DNA of 64,000 nt from a virus, in IMG/VR virus record IMGVR_UViG_3300022926_001804, positions 81,947 through 145,946 of that record; one strand, given 5' to 3'. The notes under the pieces were generated by a model. The model had not been told where the DNA came from, searched no databases, and saw nothing but the letters and a program-made list of their open reading frames with translations. Numbering within the stretch: the first letter of the stretch is position 1; every line of letters begins with the position of its first letter. A program made the position numbers and the translations under genes. Of this stretch, positions 42,734-53,300 are shown one piece after another.

Positions 42734-43108
42734 ATGGGACGTCCATTAAATAAAAGAAACTTTGGTGTATTAGCAGACGGTACTAACTTAACAATTAACT
42801 GTAAAGTTGGAGCAAACTCAGCTACAGAACAAGGTATGATCATTTCACAAAGATCACAAAATAAATTTAAAGTTGATGATTCAAAACTTGGATCAGGTAA
42901 CGAAGGTGTATGTACACTAGTTGCTAAAGCAAGCGGTTCATTAGCCGACAATGAAATGTCAATTAACGGCATCATTACAGCAGATGGTTCAAGTGTATGG
43001 GTTACTAAAATTTACAACAGAACTTGTAGAGATGAAAACAATAATCGTTACAAGTGGACTGTTGAAGATGATTCAACAGTGTCATACATGGCACTAGTTG
43101 CCATCTAA
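42734..43108 (+). CDS. Small virion protein of unknown function
   Basis: 124 residues, MGRPLNKRNFGVLADGTNLT, beta-rich with few charged clusters: EQGMIISQRSQNKFKVDD, CTLVAKASGSLADNEMSING, NNNRYKWTVEDDSTVSYMAL. I recall small proteins with the MGRPLNKR start as common virion proteins of marine T4-like phages, function unknown. It has its own late promoter-like motif and a very good ribosome binding site right after the major capsid gene, so it is probably abundant. A capsid decoration role is possible but unproven. Confidence 0.8.
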   Translation: MGRPLNKRNFGVLADGTNLTINCKVGANSATEQGMIISQRSQNKFKVDDSKLGSGNEGVCTLVAKASGSLADNEMSINGIITADGSSVWVTKIYNRTCRDENNNRYKWTVEDDSTVSYMALVAI

Positions 43109-43114
43109 GGATTA

Positions 43115-43138
43115 GTGTGGGGGAGAAATTCCCCACAC
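43115..43138 (+). other. Intercistronic hairpin
   Basis: GTGTGGGG and CCCCACAC form a perfect 8-bp stem with an 8-base loop, 6 nt after the stop at 43108. The tail is ACACATAC, not a T run, so attenuation or mRNA stabilisation is likelier than full termination. The next gene has only AAGGAATTTTAG before its ATG. Confidence 0.6.
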
Positions 43139-43156
43139 ACATACAAGGAATTTTAG

Positions 43157-44122
43157 ATGTCAAAGACTTTAAATGTAAACAGCGGAAATTACACAGTACG
43201 AGTACCACAGGGTAATCGAATTACTCTTGATACTGGCGCAGAATTAGGAGAAGTTAGAATAACAGGAGACCTAGTTGTTGACGGTAATACTGTAACTGTT
43301 AATTCTGAAGATTTAAGTCTTAAAGATAATATTATTATACTTAATGCTGGAGAAGAAGGTTCTACAGGTATTACACTTGATCAGTCTGGTATACGAATTG
43401 AAAGAGGTACTAGTTCAAGTTATCCAGATGTATTTTTTGTATTTGATGAAAATACAACACATAATGATCCAATTTCACAAACTGTTAAAGGCGGAACTTT
43501 TACTTTTAAAGACGAAAACAACGCACTGATTGGTATTAGAACTAATAGCATTTCAACCGGTGGCGGCGATTTATACTTAATTAATTCAGGTACAGGAGTT
43601 CTTAGTGTTAGCGGAACAAACAATTATGAAGCACAAGTTACCGATGATGACGATGTACCTAATAAAAAATATGTAGACGATGCTATTACAACAGGTATTC
43701 AAACAATTACAATTCAGAGTATTCAAAGAGGTGACTCTGCGCTTAATCTTTTTGATCAAAGTTTAGATCCAGGTGTTAGCGGATTTAAAGTTACAATTGA
43801 CGGATACGAAGTAGCATTATTTAGACAAGACAGCACAGAGATTGAACAACTTATTTTTAATGATGCAACAATTTCTACTACAGCAAGCGGCGACGATTTG
43901 ACACTTAGTAGTAACGGATCACCTTTTGTAAAAATTGACAGTGTTTTAAGAATGCCTATACAGAGCGATGCAACTGTAATTGCTAGTAGTGCTAATGACA
44001 TTGGAATTTATGCAAAGAATCCCGGCTTTGGTAATTCAGGAGTATGGTATAAAAACAAAAACAACTATGAAGATGAATTGATAAGTACTAATAAATCATT
44101 GTTATATAGTATGTTATTTTAA
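43157..44122 (+). CDS. Fibre-like virion protein
   Basis: 321 residues, mostly short beta repeats typical of phage fibres: RITLDTGAELGEVRITGDLV, DGNTVTVNSEDLSLKDNIII, GDLYLINSGTGVLSVSG. VPNKKYVDDAI near residue 170 is a motif common just before fibre trimer domains. No enzymatic motif and no C-terminal chaperone domain seen. It opens the run of fibre genes and is followed after 11 nt by another small virion protein. Probably a tail or neck fibre component. Confidence 0.75.
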   Translation: MSKTLNVNSGNYTVRVPQGNRITLDTGAELGEVRITGDLVVDGNTVTVNSEDLSLKDNIIILNAGEEGSTGITLDQSGIRIERGTSSSYPDVFFVFDENTTHNDPISQTVKGGTFTFKDENNALIGIRTNSISTGGGDLYLINSGTGVLSVSGTNNYEAQVTDDDDVPNKKYVDDAITTGIQTITIQSIQRGDSALNLFDQSLDPGVSGFKVTIDGYEVALFRQDSTEIEQLIFNDATISTTASGDDLTLSSNGSPFVKIDSVLRMPIQSDATVIASSANDIGIYAKNPGFGNSGVWYKNKNNYEDELISTNKSLLYSMLF

Positions 44123-44133
44123 AGGAAAAACAA

Positions 44134-44481
44134 ATGGCAATTACAAATAAAAAAATTACTTCTTCAGATACAACGTTGTTAACAGTTCCAGCAGGTAAAA
44201 GATATGCTATTACTACTATTATGGTTTGCAATTCACAACCTGCAGATACAGGCGGCGGCAATGATGCAACTTTTGATCTACATTTTATTCCAAGCGGCCA
44301 AACAAAAGGATATGCAGATCCAAACTCTAATCAAATATTAAATGATTTAAAAGTAGCAGGTGCTGATACATTTTCTTTTGATACAGAAAAGATTGTATTG
44401 GAAGAAGGAGACAGTATTGTAGCTATGGGACAAGCAGGTAAAGAATATTTACTTGCTACAGTTAGTTATTTGGAAGTATAA
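44134..44481 (+). CDS. Small beta-sandwich-like virion protein
   Basis: 115 residues: TSSDTTLLTVPAGKRYAITT, IMVCNSQPADTGGGNDATFD, EKIVLEEGDSIVAMGQAG. The pattern resembles the small beta protein at 54122 (VYTVPPATSTTVIGMNLANL, GEKIILDANNVLYVTSD), so the two may be distant paralogs. The stop overlaps the next start by 1 nt (TAATG), tying it to the fibre genes. Function unknown; a fibre-joining or surface protein is possible. Confidence 0.75.
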   Translation: MAITNKKITSSDTTLLTVPAGKRYAITTIMVCNSQPADTGGGNDATFDLHFIPSGQTKGYADPNSNQILNDLKVAGADTFSFDTEKIVLEEGDSIVAMGQAGKEYLLATVSYLEV

Positions 44482-44984
44482 TGCGATTTATTAAAGCACA
44501 AACAACATCTAGAGGAATTAATGCCGACACAAAAGGAGTAAACGTAGACTCTCTTGGTTTAATCACAATGAATACTAATTCAGCTGTGATTGTTCCTAAA
44601 GGAACGCAAAACGACAGACCGTTTATTCCAACAGAAGGTATGGTTAGATATAATACTGATACCGGAGACTTTGAAGTAAGACAAAATGCGGCATGGAAAC
44701 CTATTAGATTTAGAGAACCTACTGTTATTCATCAACAAAATTTAGGAAACGGTGACGGAGTTGAAACATTATTTGGACCACTAGATTCAAACGATAGTTA
44801 CTATCCTATACCGGTATCTGAAAATAACATTTTAGTAACTATTGAAAACGTTTTTCAGTTAGCAAACACTAACTATTCTCTTGTGCAAAATCCAGCAGGA
44901 AAAACTCCAGGAACATATCTATCATTTGGTTCAGCTGTCCCTACTGGTAAGGTTGTCCAAGTACTACATAACTTCGACAAGTAA
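44481..44984 (+). CDS. Fibre-associated virion protein
   Basis: 167 residues. It contains one copy of a module found in all the neighbouring fibres: VIVPKGTQNDRPFIPTEGMV followed by RYNTDTGDFEVRQNAAWKPI, i.e. P-G...RP..P..G..RYN...FE. The C-terminal half is beta-rich (ENNILVTIENVFQLANTNYS) and resembles a fibre tip or joint domain. Translation is coupled to the preceding gene by TAATG. Confidence 0.75.
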   Translation: MRFIKAQTTSRGINADTKGVNVDSLGLITMNTNSAVIVPKGTQNDRPFIPTEGMVRYNTDTGDFEVRQNAAWKPIRFREPTVIHQQNLGNGDGVETLFGPLDSNDSYYPIPVSENNILVTIENVFQLANTNYSLVQNPAGKTPGTYLSFGSAVPTGKVVQVLHNFDK

Positions 44985-44993
44985 AATAAATAC
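44985..44993 (+). promoter_or_regulatory. Late promoter-like motif before the propeller-bearing fibre gene
   Basis: AATAAATAC directly after the preceding stop and 26 nt before the ATG at 45020, with AGAGGGAAC as ribosome binding site. Confidence 0.6.
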
Positions 44994-45019
44994 AAGTAAG
45001 AAGTTAGAGAGGGAACCTA

Positions 45020-48000
45020 ATGGCACAAGTCGCTCGCATAGGCGGTCAATTACTACAAGATAACTTATTACGAGAACTTTCGGATCTTAAGTTTGACAAT
45101 GACCTTTTAGTTGTAAAAAGAGATAATACTCTTGGTATTAATACAACTACAACTCCTAGAAACTTAACTATTAACGGTACATTACGTACATCATCAGGTA
45201 CTAGTGAGCCTGATATTATTTTTGATAATAGTTTAAAAATTGGCGACCTTACTCTTGCTACTACCGGTATTAGTACATCAAGCGGAAACATTAATATTAA
45301 ATCAACACATCCCGAAGGTTATATTGTTACTAACGGTATTGGTAGTTATAATTTTGCTGTTAAGGGCGACGGTCTTATAGCATTAGGAACTAATGATAGT
45401 GTTGGTTTAAGATCAGAAGTCTATGATGGCCAAACAGTTGCCTGGAATTATAACGGTAATTATGGTAATTATTGGTACCCTGGACCAAAGATTAGTGCAG
45501 ATTCTCCTCCTAACGATGGCGATAGACTTTATGACGACGCAATAGCAAGAGCACAGGCAGGTACCTGGACTGCTGAAGAATTAGTTGCATTTGACTTTGA
45601 TGGTGATGGAGATATTCAAGTAGATGATGCTTTAAAAATTCTTACAATGAATACACAGTTCATTAACGGAACTGCATTTCCAGCATCAAGAACACTAGCA
45701 GATCACCCAAATCCTGAAGCATTTAAAGCATATGTAAAAAAATATTATCCGCGAAGTGCTCCAAGAGAATTACAAATCCAATCAGGCGGAACTGTTACAG
45801 TAACAGGTAATTTACACGCTACTGGTGATATTACATACGGTGCAGAACAAATATTCGAAGGATATTCTTTATGGTATACTGTAAATAATCCAAATGCCTA
45901 CGGAACTGATGCTAATGATCATTTTGGTCAAACAGTAGCAGTTGCCGGTAACTTTGGTATTATCGGTGCACCAGATGAAGATTCAGCATCGTTTAGTAGT
46001 GAAGGTAAAGCGTATATCTATAATATCACTACTGGACAATTATTACATACTTTATCAAATCCTGATGCAGGAGCATCAAATACACAATTTGGTGATTCCG
46101 TGCATATTAGCGGCAACTATGCAATCGTTGGTGCAAGTACATACGGAAATAATGAAGGTAGGGCATACATATTTGATGTAACTACTGGATCGTTATTACA
46201 TACGTTATCAAATCCAAATAACTACGGAACATCGCAAGATGACTATTTTGGACAATCAGTATCTATTAGTGGGACTTTTTGTGCTGTAGGTGCAAGATTT
46301 GAAGATGAAGCAACAGGTAATAACTCGGGAATAATTTATGTATTTAATAATAGTACTGGTGTATTAGAAGAAACAATTAATAATCCTAACGTATACGGAA
46401 CAAAAACAAATGACTATTTTGGTACTGTTGTATCTATTGATGGAAATAATGTTGCGGCAAGTGCATTAGGAGAAGATACTGCTACTGATACAGAAGTTGG
46501 CGTTGTTTACATTTTTAATGCATCTACAGGAGCACTATCTAGAACTTTACAAAATCCAAATACATTTAGCACAAGTACCGATGATAGATTTGGTGAAGCA
46601 ATATCTTTAAGTGGAAATAAAATTATTGTTGGTGCACCTGGTGAAGATGAGCCTAGCAATAGTAATGCAGGTAAGGCATATATTTTTAACGTAACTACGG
46701 GAGCATTGCTATTAACATTAACAAACCCTAATGATTTTGGAACCAGTCAAGATGATCAGTTTGGATCAAGTGTAGATATTTCAGGAACATGGGCAATTGT
46801 TGGAACTCCTGGAGAAGATACTGCTAGTTTTAACAGTAGTGGTATTGCATATGTGTTTAATACAAATACCGGACTAATGGTTTCGAAGGTTACTAATCCT
46901 AATCCCGGAACTGATCATAAATTTGCATTTAATGTAGGAATTAATGACGATGCTCATACAATTATTGGAGCACCTCTTGAAACTGTAGACGGATCAACTG
47001 AAGCTGGTCGAGTTTATATACACCAAGCAACAATCAGCGGTAATGAAAGTTCATTAATCATAGGCGACGATAGTACTGATACTGCATCGTTTTTTGCAGA
47101 TTTTAAATCTGATATTATTCCAGATCAAACAGATACGTTTACTATAGGTAATGTAGGTAAGAGATTTAAAATTGCAGTTGAAGAACTAACTGCTGACAGG
47201 GTTCAAGCTAACGGTATTGTTTATCAAGGAATTGAATTAACAAAAAATGTTGGTATTATTTTTGTTTCAACCAACAACGGTAATGATAATAACGAAGGAA
47301 CAAACCCGGGCGGTCCGTTTGCAACAATTGCAAAGGCACTTAGTACTGCAACAACAGGCGATTTAATTTATGTTTATCCAGGTCAATACCAAGAAGCATT
47401 TCCCTTAACTGTTCCTAAAGGAGTTACTATCCAAGGAGCATCTTTAAGAAGTGTAGAAATATCACCTACGTCGGCTACACAAAGTAACGATGCATTTTTA
47501 GTTAATAGTGATACTACGATTGAAAATATTACAATTAAAGATTTTTATTATAACAGTAGTAACGACACTGGATATGCTTTCCGTTTTGCTAATAATTTCT
47601 CAACAACTATATTTGAACAAACTCCCGGAAGAAGTCCTTATATCAGAAATGTAACAGTTATTACAAAAGGTACAACAACAAGTCCGAGCGATCCAAGAGG
47701 ATTTGCAAGCGGCGATGCAGGTAAAGGTGCATTAGTTGACGGAAGTGTTGTCTTACAAAATAGTAGATCTGCTAGTATACTTTTTCATAGTTGTACATTT
47801 ATTACTCCAGGTGTTGATGCACTAACAGCAACAAACGGTGTAAGAATAGAATGGCTTAATAGTTTTACATATTTTGCTAATAGAGGACTTTATCTAACAC
47901 AAGGTACCGGAAGATTACTACCGGATAGTACTATTGAATATGGAGCAGAACTTAGAAGTATTTCAAGTGCATCTGTATACGGAAACAAAGGTATCGAAGC

Positions 48001-50257
48001 CGATGGCGAAAATTGTTTAGCATATCTAATTAACTATAATTTTGCATACATTGGCGCAGGTAAAGATGTTACTAACGATAATACATTTACTCTACAAGAA
48101 AATGAAGTTATTGAACTAAACAATGCAAAGGTGTATTATTCAAGCCAAGACCAACGAGGCAATTTTAGAGTTGGTGATAATTTCCTTGTTGATTTAGAAA
48201 ATGAAAGAACTAGTTTTGATATTGAAAGCATTTTTGCTACAAATGTAACAGCAATCTTAAGAAACGGTAACGATATAATTACAATTCAACCAAGTCAAAT
48301 TAATTTAGATAACATTGTTATTGCAGGAAATACAATTGAAGCTACTAGATCAAATTTAAATATTGACAGCGTTGGAGTAATAAATTTACAAGGTAACGTA
48401 ACAGCACCTTCTATGAATGTTTCAGGAAACTTAACAGTTGACGGTGCAATCAATAATATTGGTGATAGTCCTAATGATACTGTTGACTTTAATATGGCCA
48501 TTACTCAAGATTTTCTTCCAGGAGATTCAGACGGATTAACATTAGGAAATGAAACAAAACGTTGGAAAGAATTGTATACTGACTTGTTGGCAACAGACAG
48601 TATTAACATTACAACATCTGAAATTAGTACTAATGAAACTAATGCTGATTTAAATATTTTAGCAACTGGCACAGGCGCTGTCTTCATTGATAATTTAAAA
48701 TTTGAAGATAATAAAATTATAGGTAAATTTGATCCTGAAGGAGAGTTCGTAGTAAATTCATCTACTGATCCAGGATTTCCTAGCATCTTTAATGGATTTG
48801 ATTCATTAAGATCGTTGCTACCAAAATGGACAACTATATTTGGTATACCAGTTCTTGGTACAGCAACAGCATCTTTAGATGCAGTAAAGCATGCCGCTAA
48901 TATTTTAGCAAGTTATCTTGATAATAACTTTGACGGAGTTGTAGATAATAATGATCTTTATGCAGAGTTTTCAGATGGATTGTTTGCTATAGTAGTTTAT
49001 GCAAATGCTGCCGAAGAGTCTAGTTTAAGTACACAATTAGGAGCATTTAAAGTTAACAGAACATTTAGTGTTTTTGAAGATGAAATGAATAACTTCTTAG
49101 GAGACGGCGTCGGAAACCAACGAGATATTGCATCTGAAAAAATTCTAAAAGACTTATTAATTCCGAAAATATCTAGTTTACATATTCCGTTAAGTATTAC
49201 ACGACCGTCTACAGTTACTAACGCAATGGACGCGGCTCGAGGAGGCTTTCAAGCTGGCGGACAAGTTGGATATAATTATCCTCCCTTTGCATGGTACACT
49301 GATCCAACAGGATTATCATACACAAACTTAGTATATGAATATTTGTATTTGTTAACAGCATCAGTAGCAGGAAGTTTAGAATGGCGTTCTGGAACAATTA
49401 CTAGTTTATGGGATCCGTATAATGATGTATTATTGCAATTGCAAGACGTAGCTGGTAGAAATATTATTATTAATAACACTTATGGTTTTCCTATAACAAA
49501 TAGTCCGTCAATTGATTACTGGACTGAAGTTACAAATGTATTAGGCGGAACAAAACGAGATGTAGAATTTTCTCCAACAGATTCTTTAAGAATAAATGCT
49601 ATTAGTGATTTGTCTTTACCAAAAGGATCACCGGCTGAAAGACCGTCAGTACAAGGCGGAATTAGATATAATACCACTTATAATACATTTGAAGGTACTG
49701 AAATTTTAGGTGCAGTTTCTTTAGACGGTATTTATGATACTGATAGAAACACATATTTAGACCTAAGTAATAACCAATTTAACTTTGTTACTAACGGACA
49801 AACAAATCACACGTTAAATGGTACACTACTTGAATCATCTGGATTTAGTAGTGATCATAAATTTAGTATAGACGGAAATGTTGTTAGTAATGATGTAGAA
49901 GGTGGAAATAGTATATTAAGATCAAACGGTACTGGTTTCACTAAAATACAAGAAGTTCACTTTAGAGATAGTGAGTTAGTTAATGCTAGTGCTGCCAATT
50001 TTATCTTTAATTTAACAAATACTAATAACAGAGCTTTTCTAAAAATTGATAATGTAAGCGGTATGGTTATCCCGCAAGGTACTACAGCAGAACGTCCTGG
50101 AATACCTGAAGTTGGACATACAAGATACAACTTAGATCTAGAATACGTAGAAACTTGGAACGGTTCTGACTGGATTAATGCGGCAGGTGAAGTTGAAAGT
50201 ATTGAAGCATCTGATGTTGAAAATTTAGCTTATATATTCAACCTTATCCTAGACTAA
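45020..50257 (+). CDS. Large modular tail fibre with FG-GAP-like propeller and beta-helix
   Basis: 1745 residues. Order: N-terminal anchor shared with the next fibre (MAQVARIGGQLLQDNLLREL, 1-60); an EF-hand/dockerin-like part (FDFDGDGDIQVDDALKILTM, about 191-211); seven FG-GAP-like propeller blades, about 277-673, each with FGxSVxISGxxxxVGAPxED and GxAYIFNxxTGxL; a beta-helix, about 744-1080 (GDLIYVYPGQYQEAFPLTVP); fibre repeats; a helical domain with a second calcium-type loop DNNFDGVVDNNDL, about 1254-1507; and two P-G..RP..G..RYN modules at the end. FG-GAP propellers bind partners or calcium on cell surfaces, so this is likely a receptor-binding fibre. It is made from a late promoter-like motif. 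Confidence 0.85.
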   Translation: MAQVARIGGQLLQDNLLRELSDLKFDNDLLVVKRDNTLGINTTTTPRNLTINGTLRTSSGTSEPDIIFDNSLKIGDLTLATTGISTSSGNINIKSTHPEGYIVTNGIGSYNFAVKGDGLIALGTNDSVGLRSEVYDGQTVAWNYNGNYGNYWYPGPKISADSPPNDGDRLYDDAIARAQAGTWTAEELVAFDFDGDGDIQVDDALKILTMNTQFINGTAFPASRTLADHPNPEAFKAYVKKYYPRSAPRELQIQSGGTVTVTGNLHATGDITYGAEQIFEGYSLWYTVNNPNAYGTDANDHFGQTVAVAGNFGIIGAPDEDSASFSSEGKAYIYNITTGQLLHTLSNPDAGASNTQFGDSVHISGNYAIVGASTYGNNEGRAYIFDVTTGSLLHTLSNPNNYGTSQDDYFGQSVSISGTFCAVGARFEDEATGNNSGIIYVFNNSTGVLEETINNPNVYGTKTNDYFGTVVSIDGNNVAASALGEDTATDTEVGVVYIFNASTGALSRTLQNPNTFSTSTDDRFGEAISLSGNKIIVGAPGEDEPSNSNAGKAYIFNVTTGALLLTLTNPNDFGTSQDDQFGSSVDISGTWAIVGTPGEDTASFNSSGIAYVFNTNTGLMVSKVTNPNPGTDHKFAFNVGINDDAHTIIGAPLETVDGSTEAGRVYIHQATISGNESSLIIGDDSTDTASFFADFKSDIIPDQTDTFTIGNVGKRFKIAVEELTADRVQANGIVYQGIELTKNVGIIFVSTNNGNDNNEGTNPGGPFATIAKALSTATTGDLIYVYPGQYQEAFPLTVPKGVTIQGASLRSVEISPTSATQSNDAFLVNSDTTIENITIKDFYYNSSNDTGYAFRFANNFSTTIFEQTPGRSPYIRNVTVITKGTTTSPSDPRGFASGDAGKGALVDGSVVLQNSRSASILFHSCTFITPGVDALTATNGVRIEWLNSFTYFANRGLYLTQGTGRLLPDSTIEYGAELRSISSASVYGNKGIEADGENCLAYLINYNFAYIGAGKDVTNDNTFTLQENEVIELNNAKVYYSSQDQRGNFRVGDNFLVDLENERTSFDIESIFATNVTAILRNGNDIITIQPSQINLDNIVIAGNTIEATRSNLNIDSVGVINLQGNVTAPSMNVSGNLTVDGAINNIGDSPNDTVDFNMAITQDFLPGDSDGLTLGNETKRWKELYTDLLATDSINITTSEISTNETNADLNILATGTGAVFIDNLKFEDNKIIGKFDPEGEFVVNSSTDPGFPSIFNGFDSLRSLLPKWTTIFGIPVLGTATASLDAVKHAANILASYLDNNFDGVVDNNDLYAEFSDGLFAIVVYANAAEESSLSTQLGAFKVNRTFSVFEDEMNNFLGDGVGNQRDIASEKILKDLLIPKISSLHIPLSITRPSTVTNAMDAARGGFQAGGQVGYNYPPFAWYTDPTGLSYTNLVYEYLYLLTASVAGSLEWRSGTITSLWDPYNDVLLQLQDVAGRNIIINNTYGFPITNSPSIDYWTEVTNVLGGTKRDVEFSPTDSLRINAISDLSLPKGSPAERPSVQGGIRYNTTYNTFEGTEILGAVSLDGIYDTDRNTYLDLSNNQFNFVTNGQTNHTLNGTLLESSGFSSDHKFSIDGNVVSNDVEGGNSILRSNGTGFTKIQEVHFRDSELVNASAANFIFNLTNTNNRAFLKIDNVSGMVIPQGTTAERPGIPEVGHTRYNLDLEYVETWNGSDWINAAGEVESIEASDVENLAYIFNLILD

Positions 50258-50269
50258 TTTCCCAAATCA

Positions 50270-50278
50270 GATAAATAA
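50270..50278 (+). promoter_or_regulatory. Late promoter-like motif for the LamG-bearing fibre gene
   Basis: GATAAATAA, 13 nt after the preceding stop. Transcription is expected near 50285, which gives this gene a leader of about 110 nt; those of the fibre genes at 45020, 54837 and 59802 would be under about 30 nt. Confidence 0.6.
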
Positions 50279-50281
50279 TAT

Positions 50282-50394
50282 TAATGCAACGAAGGGCAGA
50301 CCAGGCCGTTGCTGACAAACTGTGGTTAGCCGGCAAAGAGCGAAAGCTGAAAATTTAGGCTAGAGGGACAGGATCCCCGTATTAAGGAGAGAAG
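50282..50394 (+). promoter_or_regulatory. Structured 5' leader RNA, possible cis-regulator
   Basis: About 110 nt without a gene, clearly GC-richer than the genes around it. Stems seen: GCAACG (50286-50291) with CGTTGC (50307-50312), 6 bp; TAGCC (50327-50331) with GGCTA (50358-50362), enclosing AGC-GAAA-GCT (50339-50348) with a GNRA loop; and GGGA (50365-50368) with TCCC (50374-50377). The ribosome binding site AAGGAG lies just after the last stem. No known riboswitch recognised. Confidence 0.5.
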
Positions 50395-53300
50395 ATGGCA
50401 ATTGGTCGCATATCGGGTCCTCTCTTAAAGGATAACTTACTCCGCAATGGAGCGAATTTAGCCTTCGAGACAGACCTTTTATACTTAGATGTAACAAACC
50501 GTCGGATCGGTGTAAAAACTACAAATCCTCAATACGCATTAGACGTTGCAGGCATTGCCCGTGTAACAGATCTAGAAATTACAAATAACGTTTTTAATAT
50601 TGGTAATGTTACAATTAATGGTGACACTGCTACTATTTCAACTTCTGCACAAGAATTTGCAATCGCAACAGCTGATAATACTATTGTAGGCAATAGAGTA
50701 GTAGTCGGCGACTTAGAAATTAATAATAACTTTTTAGAAAACACAAATACTAACAGTGATTTGTTTATTCGTGCAAACGGTACCGGAACCGTAAACATTG
50801 TAGGTAATACTGTAATTACTGGTAATTTACATGCTACAGGCAATATTAGTGCCGACGGCAACATTGTTATCGGCGACGACGACACTGATAACATTTATAT
50901 TAACGCAGACATTGCAAGTAACATTTTACCTGATATTGACGATACTTATAATATTGGATCAGCGAGTAAGCGTTGGGCAACTGGATTTTTTGGTAACGTT
51001 ACAACAAATACATTAACAACAAATGATTTGGATTTTGGTAACATTGACCTAATTAGTATTCCAGGAAATATCATTTATGTTGCTACTAACGGCGGTGATA
51101 ATCAAACAGGCACACACCCACAAGATCCTGTACTAACTATTACAAAGGCATTAGAACTTGCTAGTTTAGGTGATACTGTTTACATTTATCCAGGACAATA
51201 TCAAGAAGCATTTCCATTAACAGTACCGTTAGGAGTTACAGTAAAAGGACATAGTATACGTTCAGTAGAAATTACTCCAACAAGTGGAACACAAAGTAAT
51301 GATGCTTTTTTATTAAACGGTGACACAACAGTTGAAGACATAACTGTTAAAGATTTTTATTACAATAGTGGTGCAAATACAGGATACGCTTTCCGTTTTG
51401 CAAATAATTTTAGAACATATGAAAGATCACCATACGTAAAAAACGTTAGTGTAATCACAAAAGGAACTACAACATCTAATGATGATCCAAGAGGATTTGC
51501 AAGTGGTGATGCAGGCCGAGGCGCATTAGTCGACGGCAGTATTGCTAATGCAGATTCTAAAGAAGCGTCGATATTATTCCATAGTGTAACATTTATTACA
51601 CCCGGTGTTGGTGGTTTAAAAATTACTAACGGCGGTAGAGTCGAATGGTTAAGTTCATTCACATACTTTGCAGATAAAGGAATTGAAATTGTTGACGGCG
51701 TAGCAGGTCTAAAAGGCGACGGCAAAACAAAAATTAAATATTCCGGATTTAGCGGATCAGCAGTAGCACCTGGTCAAACTATTACACTTAAAGATGCAAA
51801 CGGTACAACACTTGCATCATCAACAATTGAAAGTGTAGACACTGATACTGTAATAATTGATGGTAAGCCAAGCGGCTATATTCTACCATTAAGTAGAGCT
51901 AAGAAAACAGTTACAGCAGTTGGAAACGCACAAGCAGTAACATCTGCTCCTGTAAAATACGGAACAGGCATTGGTTTATTTGATGGTACAGATGATAGAT
52001 TTACAATTACTACACAGTCTGACTTTGGTTTTGGCACTGGAGATTTTAGTGTAGAAGGATGGATTTATATTAGCGACGATCTTGGTACTGAATCAATTTT
52101 TGATTTTAGAGCAGGATCAGCAACTGATGATGCATTACACTTTTATACAGTTGACAGAGCACCTAAAGTTGACATTGGCAACACTACTTTAATTGCACCG
52201 GCTATTACATTAATCAACACTACGTTTTATCATATTATGGTAACACGAGTTGGTACAACTTTAAGATTATTTGTTGACGGACTATTACAAGGTTCTGCAA
52301 CTGTTAGTACAAATTTAGGAACAACAAAACCATTAATAATTGGTAACGCATATGATGGATTAACTGGACATGCTGGACGTATAGACGACTTCCGTATAAG
52401 AAAAGGCATAGGAGAAAATGCAAACTTTCCAGCGCCAACGGCGGCAACTGTAGTTGATCAATATACAGTATTAAAGTTAAACTTTGATAGTAATAACGGA
52501 TCACAAATTATTACAGACGACGACACTTTCATTCAAACTATTGAATTTAGTGGCGGTGGCACAGCAACAGCATTAACATTAATTGATCAAAGCGATTTTG
52601 GTGGCGAACTAAGATCTATTTCTAGTGCATGTATTTACGGCAACTATGGAATATATGGTGATGGTCCAGGTAGTATAGTATATGCCATTGGTCAAAATTT
52701 AGCATATATAGGATCAGGTAAAGAAGTTACTAATGATCCAACAGAAGTTATACAGGATAACGAAGTAGTTGCACTTAATGATGCAAAAATTTACTTTAGT
52801 ACAGTTGATCACAAAGGTGATTTTAGAGTTGGTGACTTATTTAGAATTAATCAACAAACTGGCGAAGTATCATTTACTAATGCAGAATTCTTATTTAACA
52901 ACAACCAAGGTATTACTTTCACTGACGGCGTTAACACAACTATTATTGATGGTACAAAAATTGAAACTGGTAATATAAGAATTACAGGAAACACTATTTA
53001 CAGTACTAGTGGTGATGTTAATATTAATACTACAACTGGTGAAATTAATTTAATTGATAATGTTAATATTACTGGTAACTTAGATGTTGCAGGAAATATT
53101 ACTATTGGTGGAAATATTACACTTGGCGACGAAAATACTGATGTAATTAATATTAATGCACAAATTGACAGTGATATTATTCCGGCAGCCGATGTTACTT
53201 ATAAATTAGGTAATAACGGTCTTGCATGGTCAGAAGCACACGTTGGAAAAGCAATTATTGACGATATTACAATTGACAACGATACAATTAGTTCTACTGG

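Noticed and set aside
50282-50394. Hammerhead ribozyme or tRNA remnant in the leader
   Set aside because: CTGACAA lacks the conserved G of CUGANGA and no cloverleaf with a T-loop can be drawn.
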